64,000 nt of DNA. It comes from Eonycteris spelaea. Taxonomy: Eukaryota > Chordata > Mammalia > Chiroptera > Pteropodidae. Under the pieces are notes generated by a model. The model had not been told where the DNA came from, did not search any database, and was given only the letters and a program-made list of their open reading frames with translations. The stretch lies in contig PUFA01000062.1 in assembly GCA_003508835.1 (NCBI GenBank), positions 2,022,001 through 2,086,000 on the forward strand, read 5' to 3'. Positions 45,566 to 56,600 of the stretch are shown in pieces. A program made the position numbers and the translations under genes. Each line of letters opens with the position of its first letter. Position 1 is the stretch's first letter.

Positions 45566-45625
45566 CATTCATTCACTTGTTTATCAAGTGCCAGGCTCTC
45601 TGCCATGAGCCGGGATAGGCCCAAG
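45566..45625 (-). repeat. L2 LINE 3' end, antisense, short
   Basis: 'acattcattcacttgtttat' with 'caagtgccaggctctctgcc' resembles L2 antisense. Confidence 0.4.
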
Positions 45626-46779
45626 ACATGGTACATCATCACCTCTGGTCCATTTCTGTCAGTCCACGTTTTCCTCTGGTTGCCTTTAATGTATAACTAC
45701 AACCATTTCCATGCTTAGAAATCTTGTGTGCTCCATCTTTGAAATCTTAGACTATCTTTCCAGCATTCTCATTCTTGACCTTTAAAAAGGCACCAAAACC
45801 TCCAGTGCCATTATCTCTCCCTTTTCTCCAAACTTTTCAACTACCATCTTTTCCTACATCTTTTCCTATAATTCCAGAACCACTGGTCCTCCACTCTCTA
45901 AGTTCAGCGAACAATAGGGTTTTGCTGTTGTTTGTTTCGCTCTTCAGTGTCTTAACCCCCTTCATAACTGGGAAGAACCCTTTGCGGAGAGTCTGCTGGG
46001 AGGAGGAGACTCATGCCCAGTCTGAAAGGAAGGGGCCAGGTATTTCTCCCTTCCTTTTGGAAGTAGAGAATGAACACATGGCCAAGGGTTGGCCAGTTGG
46101 ATGCCCCTGCCCAAGGTCTCATCTTTTGAACTCTAGAAACAGATGGATTATTTAGTCTGTAGCATTCATGGCCTAGAGGTGGTGGGAGAGAGGCCCAATG
46201 GTAGCAGGACCTTTTGGCAAAAGTGACAGCCATTATGGCACAGTATCCTGATTATTCATTCTGGTAGTATTGGTTGCCTGAACTCCCTGGGTTCCTATCT
46301 GTTTTTTTATGCCTGATTCTCTAAGCTTTTCTTTGATCTATGTACTATTCATTATTTACTTAAGTTAATGGTTCATTTCCATTGCTTTCAACCAAATGAC
46401 TGATATACTTACCAATACTTCAACTCACTTATTCCTTTGTCATTCTTTTCTCTATAAACTCTAACTTCTGTTTATTGACCCTATCCCATTTTTTTTGTTC
46501 CCACATTCTGACTATGGAACCCTACCAGGAAAAAAAAAAAATTACTCAGTAGACTGGAACAAATTCTCTGTCTGTAACCACAGTCAGCCATAGTCCTTCC
46601 AAGAGTAGTTGGATCCTTATCCCATTCCCCAAAGAGGCCACTTCAATTCTTAGACTCAAGTTCTCCCTTCATTGTCTCTTGTCCTCCTCATTCCTAAGTA
46701 CTGCTTTCAACAAACGACTTAGTTATCTGTTTCCCAGAGGAAATAGAGACCATGAGACATAAATTCTATTGAATAAATT
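45626..46779. other. unassigned intergenic DNA
   Basis: No gene supported. The 126-codon frame at 45775-46155 is pyrimidine-rich without recognised domains. Confidence 0.5.
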
Positions 46780-47470
46780 TCATTGCAAGAATGGTTGCAG
46801 CTGCAACAGTGTATAACTACCTCCTGCTTCTCGTTTTCACCCTAAGATTATTTTTATATGTGCCTACATACAGATATATTTGTGTGTGTCCCATATTTGT
46901 TCTTATTGTTGAAATAAACTCTTTCCCTTTCTATTTATTTATTTCGTATTATAAATGGAGCAGCTATATTTGTGCTTCTATAACTGATGATGTTTCCTTT
47001 ATTTCCTTAGGGTATATTTCCAAAATAGAATTAGTGGGTTAAAGGGTATGAATAGTTTTTAAAGAGCCTGCTACATATTGGAAACTTATTCTCCAGAGAG
47101 ACAAGACCTTCTTCAGTGAGAAAGTACATTTTGTTTTCCCATGGTGACTATGTAGCCCTGGCTCCACTGAACATTATAATTTTTACTGATTTTTGCTACC
47201 TTATTTTATATCCCTTCTCTCTATTGGTTCACAGACTCTTTCCATAAGACAATGCACTCACTATCCCTTGTTCTGGATCACCTTTCATGCGTACTAAATG
47301 AATTCTACCTGTTGATTTTTACATTGGTATGCTTGCCATATTTGAATAGTAAAGCTTTATCAGATGTCATTGTCACATTTTTTCCCTCTATCTTGTTCGT
47401 TTCTTTCAATATTTATTTCATTACTTTGTGTGTACACAAGTGTTAGTTTGACTTCACATATTTGACCGTC
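46780..47470 (-). repeat. old L1 LINE, antisense, decayed
   Basis: 'gctatatttgtgcttctata', 'gggtatatttccaaaataga', 'attagtgggttaaagggtat' and 'aaagagcctgctacatattg' resemble ORF2 C-terminal antisense text ('agaattgctgggtcaaagggtatg'). The right half is only loosely similar. Confidence 0.45.
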
Positions 47471-48164
47471 TGCATTGTGTCTCTCGGTCACAGCCTATAC
47501 TTCTCAAGCATCAAATATTTATCTCTTCTCCACAGCTGAATTAAACTTGGCATTACATTTTTTAAAGACTTTTTTTTTTCTGTAAATAGATCAGCATTAA
47601 ATATTTAACTCTTTCATTTGTTGGAAGTTTACTTCAATAAATATGAAGTGCAGATCCAAGTTAATGTTTCTCCCTACTGTTCTGCTTACTTGATAACATT
47701 TATTAAAGTGATGTGCCCTTCACCCCCATCATTTTCTTTAACTCCTGACAATAATTTTCAATTCGATATTTCTCATTGGGCCGTCAGAGGCATGAATCAT
47801 TGTAGGAAGCTAATATAGATAATTAGGACCTGAAAACCCTCTGAGAATCAGGAATTTGGGGGTTCAAAAACTTAAAGTTTGAGCATATGGAAAGTTAGGG
47901 CTAAAACGGATTTTTAAATTATATGGTCCAACCCCTCCCTCCCTATACAAATGCGGAAACTTAAACACCAATGAATTAAATATAGCACAAGAAACCCCGC
48001 TAGAAGCCGTGGGAAAATACAGAGAATTTAGGCACATAACTAGAAATTAGGAAGATGGATTTCAGATGAAAAATGTATATACATCTTAAAAACACTGCTA
48101 ATAAAAAATCTACAGCTAAATAATATGCAAAAATATAGCTAATGATAACATAGATATACAGCTA
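47471..48164. other. unassigned intergenic DNA
   Basis: T-run at 47,568-47,580. 'ggtccaacccctccctccct' with 'acaaatgcggaaactta' at 47925-47965 is weakly MIR- or L3-like. Confidence 0.45.
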
Positions 48165-48300
48165 TTATAACAGTAGCCACTCTTGATTGAAGGTCTGTTG
48201 TATTCCAAGCACTGTGCATCTCTTTTAAGCCCCATGACAACCCGATAGGGTATATATTGTAATTCCCATTTATAACCCCAATATTTAGCTTGAGATCTGC
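48165..48300 (-). repeat. MIR SINE fragment, antisense
   Basis: 'ttccaagcactgtgcatctc', 'ttttaagccccatgacaacc' and 'gtaattcccatttataaccc' are MIR antisense. Confidence 0.58.
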
Positions 48301-48588
48301 CACCTACCGGCAGGATCCAGCTCCCGGTTCTCTCTCACAGATGTGAGGGCATTTTCCACTATGCAACACCGCCCCCAGCTTCCCAACGGGAAAAGCATGG
48401 GCATGCCAGATGCCCACTAAATATCCCATTCCATTAAGATAACAACCAACCTGCTACTTAAGTTCATTTGAAACTGGTTAAAGAGTTATCGCAATTACTA
48501 AAATTGCGTGAGTTGAGACAAACAAGTGACCATTTAGAACTTAATTTACTCAGCTGAAGGTGAGTGCTCTCAGTAGCCGGCAGCAGAC
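48301..48588. other. unassigned intergenic DNA
   Basis: No feature supported. Confidence 0.5.
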
Positions 48589-48610
48589 AAAAAAAAAAAA
48601 AAAAAAAAAA
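48589..48610 (+). repeat. poly-A run of 22
   Basis: Uninterrupted A run. The sequence to its left does not read as a recognised LINE or SINE, so a retroposon tail cannot be asserted. Confidence 0.97.
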
Positions 48611-49717
48611 TCTCTAAAATCTCTTCCAGTTTAAAAATTCAAGGGTTCTAATTTCTGCCATCTGCTTTTTGTTCTTCCATACATAATAAAAGTAGTACAA
48701 TTTTTTAAAAGCAGTGCCACTCATTTTTTTTTACTCAATATCTTTTTCTAGAAAACAATTTTAGGACCAATAAAACCCTCCATAGAAATTAAGTTTATGA
48801 TAGCCATGAAAGAAAAGCAAAAGAGGAAATTAACAAATATTTTGCAACTTTTTCACACCAACATATACTGTTTTAAAAAGGAATTTTTTTAAGATTATTT
48901 TTAATACAGTGGTGGACTAAGATGATCTTAAAGAATAAACACTATGTTTGGTTTAAAGTTATAATAATAATCATAAATAGATGCCTGTTGGGTGAGTTAA
49001 AGAAATTTTATTTAACTAAATTGTAACGGTTGATCAAGAAATAGACTTATTAATTCCAAGCTACTAATGCTATAACTTCAACTACATTTTTAGTAATTAC
49101 TGATTAAATGCAATTTTTGCTTAGATCCTTTTCATAGATGTAGTGTAATATATATATTAAATAGAGGCATATATTAAATATTGAGGCAAACCAGAGTAGT
49201 CCCCACAAGATCTTACATTCAAATAGATTTCCCTTCTCTAAATAAAAATAAAATTCTGAAATATCTGCAAGAATATATAAGCGATTGCCAGTGACAAGAA
49301 ACTCAGACTTTCCCACCTCTTGGTGTTAACAGGCCAAGGAAGGCATCTCACAATAAGCATTCCTACAGGTGTACCTGAAATCTTTCAAGAAAGAATTCTA
49401 AGAGGTTTCATATATTGATAAGAAATAGAAATTAGAGAAAGAAGAAAATGAGAATTTTTAAAGCTAGCTAAACTAAGTCATTATTATTAAATGAAAATAG
49501 AAAAAATGCACCCCTAGAGAGTTCTAAAAATAAAATACTTTAGACTGGTTACAAATCGACGTAAAATATACCTCACGAAGTGCCTTTTAGTCATGTGCTT
49601 CTATGCATTTCAGGTAGTTTTTAAAGTCTACATTTTCTATTCAAAATCTTTAACAACATTTGACATATTGCCTGAAGAGGGCACCCTTTCCCATAAAATC
49701 AAGATACATGGGATTAT

Positions 49718-49721
<4 letters not shown>
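48611..49721. other. unassigned AT-rich intergenic DNA
   Basis: Very AT-rich. No gene or repeat supported. Confidence 0.5.

Positions 49722-49759
<38 letters not shown>
49722..49759 (+). repeat. (CA)n microsatellite
   Basis: Nineteen uninterrupted units (ACACAC...). Confidence 0.98.
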
Positions 49760-49760
<1 letters not shown>

Positions 49761-49879
49761 ACAGCATGAGAAGAAAAGGAACTCCATAGGAAGGCCCAGC
49801 ATAAAAATTTAGAAACGAAAAGATTCCAAATATTTAGAAGCTTCTGTATGTTTCTCTCAAAACATCTTTATCTTTCCTT

Positions 49880-50243
49880 GTCCCTAAAGGACAACTTTTT
49901 GAACTGTTTATTGTTTCTTTGCCTTTCTTTATAGTTTTATCACCTACATATTAATTTTGCATGCCCTCCCTTATACCTTTAATATAACTATCATACAGTA
50001 TAAATTCTTCTGTGACTTGCTTTTTTGATCAATATTGGGACCCATCCATACTGCTACATGTAGCTGTAGTTCTTTATTTTCAGGGCTATGCTGTGTTCCG
50101 TCTTATGAATATGTCTTAGTATTGCTCATTGTCTATGCTTCTGTGTTAGACTTTTGATTTTGTTGCTATTTCAAGTAATAATGCTGGAAACTTCTTGCAT
50201 GAACTTCTCACTACACATGTACACAATAGTTCCTCTGGGTTAG
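49880..50243 (-). repeat. old L1 LINE, antisense
   Basis: 'gggacccatccatactgcta', 'catgtagctgtagttcttta', 'aataatgctggaaacttctt' and 'cacatgtacacaatagttcc' match the L1M antisense order ('atccatgttgatacatgtagctctagttcatt...acatgtgcaagagtttctct'). Confidence 0.65.
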
Positions 50244-50244
50244 T

Positions 50245-50523
50245 CCACTGACTATTTTGTATGGACCACAAGCTGGGGATAATTTTTACGTTTTAAATAG
50301 CTGAAAAAAAGAAAAAGAAGAATATTTTGTGACATGTGAAAATTATGTAAATAAAGCTTTATTGGAATATATTGGAACGTATACACATCCATTCAGTTTC
50401 ATGTGACCTACGGCTGCTTTACAACACCAGCAGCAGACTGAGTAGCTGTGACAGAGATCTTCTGGCTCATGATGCTCAATATGTACTACCTGGTTCTTCA
50501 CAGAAAAGGTTTGCAGACCTCTG
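50245..50523 (-). mobile_element. hAT-type DNA transposon fossil (copy 2)
   Basis: Same family and orientation as 13018-13376: 'accacaagctggggataatt', 'tgaaaaaaagaaaaagaaga', 'atattttgtgacatgtgaaa', 'attatgtaaataaagcttta', 'gactgagtagctgtgacaga' and a terminus 'aaaaggtttgcagacctctg'. Non-coding. Confidence 0.8.
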
Positions 50524-51154
50524 CTCTAGGTGATATACCTAAGATGGAAGTGCTGAAGTACAGAGTGTGTACATTTTCAATTTTGCTTGTTTTCCAAGGT
50601 GGCTCAACCAATCCCTAGTGTATACACATTAACTTCTTCCTGGTGGGGACAGGAAAAGTCGATGGGCTATAGAAATACAGAAACTATATTTCTGTGTACA
50701 TATGAGTTATGGTAGTAATTTGAACACTTTCGCCATAATCAAGAGAAGCTATTAATAATAACTTTGACTGTATCTTGGCTAGCCTTGGCTTAACCTCCCA
50801 TAGGTTAAGTCTGAAAAGATTCTGGAATTTGATCACAAATTCCCATTGTATCTTGACCAAGGGCATGTCGTGGGATTCCTAGCTCCTCCATCTGGAGGGA
50901 TTTCATTTGGCTAAGACCACTGATAGGCCTCCTACAAAACTGGATGGTCCAACGTGAGTTGAGTATAATCGGCACAATTGCCATGTGCTTGTGCATTTAT
51001 TCTGCAATCTTTTTTTTTTTTTTTATGAGATCTAGAATAAACTCTAAAGTACTAGGGTCCAGGTGGTCCTCATTACAATTGAGGTGTCTTCATGCGGCAA
51101 GTAAGTTAACACAGGGCCATAAAGCACTGCAATGAGGCTAGCTCAAACTGAGAT
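50524..51154. other. unassigned intergenic DNA
   Basis: T-run of about 15 at 51010-51024. 50,640-50,960 may be an old LTR (it ends 'gatggtcc...'), but this is not supportable. Confidence 0.45.
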
Positions 51155-51290
51155 GTAATGTCAGTGTAACATACTCATCGGATTTCAAAGACTTACTATG
51201 ATAAAAAAGAATGTAAAGTGTTGGCTGTTTTTAGCTGCTAAATGTGAGTACTTTGTTATTCAGCAATAGAAAACTAACACAGTAGAAGAA
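51155..51290 (+). repeat. LTR-like repeat, 3' end
   Basis: 'tttgttattcagcaatagaa' with 'aactaacacag' closes like a MaLR-type LTR, preceded by 'atttcaaagacttactatga'. The boundaries are loose. Confidence 0.35.
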
Positions 51291-51429
51291 AGAGGACAAT
51301 GATATATTTCAAGATGCTCTTGTTATTTTATTAATGTGTTCTTAATATTTGTATTAGTTTTAATTCATTTAGCCGACACTTAATTTTTAATACATATTAA
51401 GCATACGAAACAACTATCTTTAGACATTT

Positions 51430-51585
51430 TATAAAAGAGTTGTTTTAGTTTTGTAGATTGAGGGTGGTGATAGCAACAAAATAACGTGAATGCTCTTAAT
51501 GCCACAGAATCGTACACTTAAAAACGGCTAAAATGGCAAGCAACATTATGTATACTTTACCACAATAAAAAATAGTTGTTTTTAA
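51430..51585 (+). repeat. L1 LINE 3' end
   Basis: 'agattgagggtggtgatagc', 'tgctcttaatgccacagaat', 'cgtacacttaaaaacggcta', 'aaatggcaagcaacattatg' and 'tatactttaccacaataaaa' form an L1M 3'-UTR end in sense orientation with a short A tail. Confidence 0.68.
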
Positions 51586-52124
51586 TAGTTATTTACACTT
51601 TCAGAATAGTATTATTAGGTTACATAATAGAAATGAATAATCATTAATGCAAGAAAAAGTATTGTTTATTTTTACTGTTACAGGAAGTCTTATGGCTTAA
51701 AAGATGGGTGTAGGATTAATAACTGAATCATAAACTGTATCGTTTACTGTTAAAGTTGTTCTTTACAAAAGGCAGTTTTACCTCTTTGTATCAACGCCTA
51801 ACACTTTCATCAAAATGAAACAAACTGTCTTCAACATCTGAATGACAAGTGTGCTTATGCATGAGAATAGACATCACCTACAATAATGTGAAACTCTCCC
51901 AGAAAAATTGTTAACAAAGCCCAGTCCATTGCCTTTCTTTTTTTAAAGCAAAATGAATATTTTAAAACAAGATGCTCAAAATTATGCTAGATATGAAGAC
52001 AATATGAAGGCAAGCTTTAGATATGTGAAATCTCGTTAAGGACAAAATATCTGAAGTTTGAGAAGGGGCAGAAGTTTTTCATGTGGCCGGTGCCCAGTTG
52101 TCAGCTATTGTTCTGGATAAAGTC
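51586..52124. other. unassigned AT-rich intergenic DNA
   Basis: Nothing supported. Confidence 0.5.
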
Positions 52125-52335
52125 TAGCCAGGCCAGTGCTCCCCAGGCCTGGACGACCACCAGAATCAGAGCCGCCACTTCTTGAAATGCAGATTCCTAA
52201 GCCCCATCCCCATAATACACAGTGGTCTACCTATAGCTCAGGTTTTGAGTGTGTTTGTGTATGTGCATGTGTGTGAGTGAGAGAGCTTTTTTTCCCTAAG
52301 GTCTCCAGGTAATTTTGGTTTGGGAATCACTGAAG
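52125..52335. mobile_element. MER5-like hAT transposon fossil
   Basis: 'cagtgctccccaggcctgga', 'cgaccaccagaatcagagcc', 'tgaaatgcagattcctaagc' and 'cccatccccataatacacag' are followed by a GT-rich interruption, then 'ggtctccaggtaattttggt' and 'ttgggaatcactg'. Both ends are recognisable. Confidence 0.52.
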
Positions 52336-52930
52336 TAGGAGGCTAATTAATGGCTTCTTTCTGGAAACCTCCAGAAAACACTTAGAACTTGTGCGTTGTT
52401 TATTCCGCTGATAATTTCCAAACTTCTTTTCTTTCTTCCCAGCAGCAGTTTGAGAAAGCTGACCATTCCTCCTCAAAACACTTGCCTCATCCGGCTTCAG
52501 AACCACACTCCCTGGTTTTCCTCCTACCGTTCTGGCTGTGCCTTCTCACGCTTCTCTGAAGGTCGTGGTGGCCCAGAGCTCAGTCTCTGAAAGGAAACCA
52601 AGCGGCCAAATTCACACACAGCTTTTTAGCTTCTCCTCAAAGTGTCTTCTTTAATACAGATTTTTTGTTTATTTTTAATTTTTATCAAAATTATACAAGT
52701 CTATAGTTTAAAGAGTCATACATAATTCTAAAAGGCTTTTATGAGAAACAGCATAACCACCACCATTTCCAAAAATGCAACTGCATTTAACTCGTTTTAA
52801 CTAGTTCTTTTATATTTCCCTCAACAGTGCTAAATACACGCTTAATATAGATACATCTTGATTTTTTTTACTTTTAAACATATTTATTGATATTGCACCA
52901 TAGAAGATGATGATGTTACATTTTTTTAAA
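52336..52930. other. unassigned intergenic DNA
   Basis: 52,645-52,800 ('tatacaagtctatagtttaa', 'agagtcatacataattctaa', 'aaggcttttatgagaaacag') resembles an old L1-linked repeat. No gene. Confidence 0.4.
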
Positions 52931-52997
52931 CACACAGACACCCAGACACACGCCTGTGCGCACGCACGTGCACATGCGCACGGACACACACACACAC
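52931..52997 (+). repeat. imperfect CA/purine-pyrimidine alternating tract
   Basis: CA-rich with interspersed CGC, CGTG and TGCG steps. Mostly alternating purine-pyrimidine; it ends in a clean (CA)6 at about 52984-52997. Confidence 0.9.
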
Positions 52998-53509
52998 TCT
53001 TCTCAACATTTCTTCTATCTTCATTTTGGTATCCTGGTCTTAACCCATATCTGGGGTTCCTCAGTAAGAGACCCTGATTTAAACACCAGAGAATAAACCT
53101 CCAGCCATCTGCTAGTGTGTGCAGTGAAGAGACAAACCTCATTGGCATGGAGGATGAAAAGTCTAGAGATCTAACTGCTTCTCAAACAGATTTTCAACGA
53201 ATCTTTCTGTTTTCAGCTCCACCTTCGCTTTTATTTCCAGGATCACGCGAGCCTCTAATTCCCGAGTCTTTGGGGGATTCTGCCTTTGAACTGGGCTCTT
53301 CCTGGCTTTCTCCACCAGTTTAGAATTCATCTCTCTCATGGCTGCTGTGTTAGTTACATTCTTCCATCTGCTCTCCAACCTCCAAAATGTGTTGCTGTTT
53401 CCTACCTCTCCCCGTTCTCTTTGTCCTTATAGATCTTCCTAATATGTCTGCTTATTTCCATCTTAGTGTGATTTTAGAAGAGGTGGAAACAAATGTCTGT
53501 GGCCAACCT
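52998..53509. other. unassigned intergenic DNA
   Basis: No gene supported. Open frames on both strands around 53,117-53,378 are unrecognisable. Confidence 0.5.
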
Positions 53510-53530
53510 GTTTGTTTGTTTGTTTGTTTT
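53510..53530 (+). repeat. (TTTG)5 microsatellite
   Basis: Five perfect TTTG units. Confidence 0.95.
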
Positions 53531-54479
53531 TTGATGCAAAGCCTCAATCAAGTCTTACCATTAATAAAATCAACATTTTAATGTTCATCTGTCAAATTGA
53601 TTTTGTGATTTAAGATTGTTTATTTACCTTTATGAGTCTTTTTTATTCTGTTTTTCTTTTTCATCGTCTTATCTCCTGCATCTAGCCTTTGTGTGTTAGA
53701 TATATATCATCAATGTTATATAAAAGTAAACCATTCAGTGTTTTAGCACATTCCTATGGAAAATGTTTTAAAAGGCAATTTCATGGTCGAGCATAAAATT
53801 TTTTCTTCATTACTAAAATTCAAAACTAATGCGTGCATATATACATACATAAAAATGTAAGTGAACATTGACATAAAACTAAACAATGGGACTTTCGACA
53901 TGCAGAAATGATAAAATTCACTGAAAACCTTTAATTATTTAGATGTCCAACTATATAATTACCTAAGCCCTTGAGTTGAAAAGGAGCCTGTCTAGAGTAA
54001 ATTATAGTTGTCACACCACTTTTTAATAAGATTTCATCAAGTCAAACTGACATAGTATTTTCAGAATGTGATAATTACCGGTATTCAAGAACTGTGGATC
54101 TTTTTCTCCTTTGTGCTTTTTGCAGAAGTCTATTTAACTGTGTGTTAGTCAAAGAATATTTTGAAAAACAAAGTATGAAAAATTTCGTAGTAAAAACTTT
54201 TCACTTACTTATGGTACATGGTACCTGGAATTTGTTGAGAAACAATTGTGGGTGTTTTCTTTTGCTCTGTTTTGTTTTTACCATTGAGAAGAGGCTAAAA
54301 GCCCCGATTGTCCTTCATCAAGCTAGTGACCTGGGGTAAATGTCAAACATGACCTGGGAACTTTCTCTGAATATTTTTATCTTCATATAGTATGGGAAAA
54401 ATTAGGAAGGCTGACTTTTAAAATGCAAACATCTCTTTATTCCAGCCATCCTCAAAGCAGGAGAAGCTGCTCCTGGATG
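53531..54479. other. unassigned AT-rich intergenic DNA
   Basis: Nothing supported. Confidence 0.5.
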
Positions 54480-54800
54480 GGTTAGTCAGCTTTGCATCAG
54501 TAACAAACGGCCCCCTAAATCCCAGAGATTTACAAAAGCAAATATTTCTCTCTTGGCCACATTACACAGCAGTGACTCTGGATCAGGTGCTAGAATTCAT
54601 GCTGTTCAGTGGCAGAGGGAAGGAGCGCTGCCTGAAATATGTGGTGCCTGTTAACATTTATTTTTGTTCAGATGTGATCCGTGTTTCCTCTCCTTACACT
54701 TCACTAGCAAAACAAGTCATATGGCCAAGCCCAACACTGATGGGGAGGGCAAGTTACTCCTCCAATAGGAAGTTCCAGCATAGTGCAGGGTAAAGGGTCG
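54480..54800. repeat. interspersed repeat, family not named
   Basis: 'gcatcagtaacaaacggccc', 'cctaaatcccagagatttac' and 'atttctctcttggccacatt', then 'actagcaaaacaagtcatat' and 'ggccaagcccaacactgatg', reproduce a mammalian repeat reading 'caatggcttacacaaac...caagtcacatggccaagcctgac'. Confidence 0.45.
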
Positions 54801-55741
54801 AAGTTTAATTCTCCTAAAAGGAGGAGGAAGCATGAGTCATCGAAAATAATAATATAATCCCTACAGGTAGAAAAGACAGGGGCAGGGAGGAGGTTTAGAT
54901 CATTGAAGAAAGGAAATTGGACTAGAGAAAAGTTGAACAGTGATGAGTATGGGGAAAATTTTCAGGTTTAAAATTTTTTTCTTGCGTTAAGCGCAACAGA
55001 GTTTATGATTAAGGAACTTAATGCCAGTTTGTCTACCTTAAATTATGATTGTAAATTATCTTTGCAATATAACGTTATTGGGGCCAGCATTTCTTTTCTC
55101 AGTATACTCTTGGTGTCCTTTCTAATACTGTTCACTTCAAGAGGAATAAACTAAATTCCATACAATGCAGGGAGAATTAGAAATGACTGAGGTGAGGAAG
55201 TGGTAGATCAAAACAACCCTTATGACAAAGAAAACTGCGATGTATCAAGCACCTTCATTCGGAACACAATAATTTGCCCCTGGCTACCCAAACAGAAACT
55301 GCAGATTTTCTAGGTTCTGACTTACAATGCAAGGCTGAATATTCAGTAGTTAAAACAGGGACGTTTCAGAAACATCAGGAATTATGTGGTGTTCAGAAAA
55401 AAATAATCTTTCCCTTCTTATTAAGTTTCTTAAATCAACACTTTGTAGAGATGCATTTTTTAGTATAAGACTTGGGTCTAAGCTGGAATGAGTATACGAA
55501 CACTTCAGAGGGCTTTGAAGTTTTCAAACATGAATCTCGTGGAGAGGTTGATCCTCACATACTCTGATGGTGCGGTCAGGGCATCTCTTCTCCTAATGGA
55601 GACAGAAACTAAGGCACATAGCAGTTCAGTGACAGCACTTCCCTGAAGTGCACCAGCTTATTAGTGCCTCGTCAAATACCCCAATACCTCAGGCAAAAGG
55701 ACACAGACATACTTAACTGGTAACCAACTAATGAGAATGAA
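54801..55741. other. unassigned intergenic DNA
   Basis: A perfect AP-1 nonamer ATGAGTCAT lies at 54832-54840. No gene supported. Confidence 0.5.
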
Positions 55742-55757
55742 TGACTCATTCCGGAAG
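55742..55757 (+). promoter_or_regulatory. AP-1/ETS composite motif
   Basis: TGACTCA (AP-1, 55742-55748) is followed without a gap by TTCCGGAA (ETS/STAT-type palindrome, 55749-55756). A GC box, GGGGCGGGGG, lies 29 bases downstream at 55782-55791. Not within a recognised repeat. Enhancer function is inferred from motif content only. Confidence 0.35.
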
Positions 55758-55886
55758 ATATGATTGTGACAGGTTGGGGCGAGGGGCGGGGGAAAGATGT
55801 GCTAGACAACCAGGCACCATGAGGAGTGAAAAGAGAAGTGGAGAGAGAAAACTGGGGAAAAGGAACACAAACCAACCTCAGCGTTA

Positions 55887-55937
55887 CATTCTTGACGAGG
55901 ATTTAATTCTCGATGGGAGTTAAATTCTCGATGGGAG
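55887..55937 (+). repeat. 18-base tandem repeat
   Basis: AATTCTCGATGGGAG occurs exactly at 55905-55919 and 55923-55937 (period 18). A third degraded copy (ATTCTTGACGAGGA) starts at about 55888. Confidence 0.9.
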
Positions 55938-56284
55938 CTTGAGTTCAAAGAATTATTAAAATGAGTGATGAGAAAGAAACAGCTCATTTCATAAACTTAT
56001 TTAGGGAAAAATAGATGTCATAGATGTTCAAGTTTTTTCACCAATGAATAATGCTGAACTCCAACGGGTGCAGAAATGTTTGCTGCCCGTGTACTTTGGG
56101 TTTATGGCCAGTAACGAGCATGCTGATAAAATCTATTGACACATTCGTTACTCGTTCTCGCCCCAAAGTTGAAAGTGGGAAGCTAGAGCATAGTGACGAG
56201 CAGTTTGCTTTCCTTGCTTGAGTTCAGAAATGCTAGCTTGTGTGAGAGAAAAGGTTTGTGAAGGCGTTATGCCTGTGTCTCGTA
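55938..56284. other. unassigned intergenic DNA
   Basis: Contains more CpG than typical for the window but no recognised feature. Confidence 0.45.
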
Positions 56285-56446
56285 CAATCACGCCTCGTTT
56301 AATTGCACTTTGCTCTATTGCACTTCACAGACATTGTGTGTTTTGCAAAACTGAAGGCAGGGCTCTCGCCACAGCAAAAAGATTATGACTCGCTTATTTG
56401 CGGTGGTCTGGAACAAAAAACCTACAGTATCTCCGAAGCATGCCTA
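56285..56446 (+). mobile_element. Tigger1-derived MITE (Tc1/mariner)
   Basis: 162-base internal-deletion derivative of Tigger1. The left end is 'cgcctcgtttaattgcactt', 'tgctctattgcacttcacag', 'gtgtgttttgcaaaactgaa'. It then jumps to the right end 'cagcaaaaagattatgactc', 'gcttatttgcggtggtctgg', 'agtatctccgaagcatgcct'. TA dinucleotides flank it (56283-56284 and 56447-56448), the expected target duplication. The transposase gene is entirely deleted. Confidence 0.9.
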
Positions 56447-56494
56447 TATTATTATTATATTCTATTTTTCTTTTTTCTTCTTGAGTGCAAGGGG

Positions 56495-56600
56495 ACCCTG
56501 ATTCATCCTTCAACAAGTACTTGTTCACACCTATTATGAACCATGCTCTGTTCTAGATGCTGGGGACTCAGTCAGAAAAAAAGTTTACGTTATAGCAGGG
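56495..56600 (-). repeat. L2 LINE 3' end, antisense
   Basis: 'attcatccttcaacaagtac', 'ctattatgaaccatgctctg' and 'ttctagatgctggggactca' match the L2 antisense order. Confidence 0.5.

Noticed and set aside
48589..48610. Poly-A run considered as a retroposed pseudogene tail
   Set aside because: The DNA to its left matches no recognised transcript or SINE, and no flanking target duplication was found.
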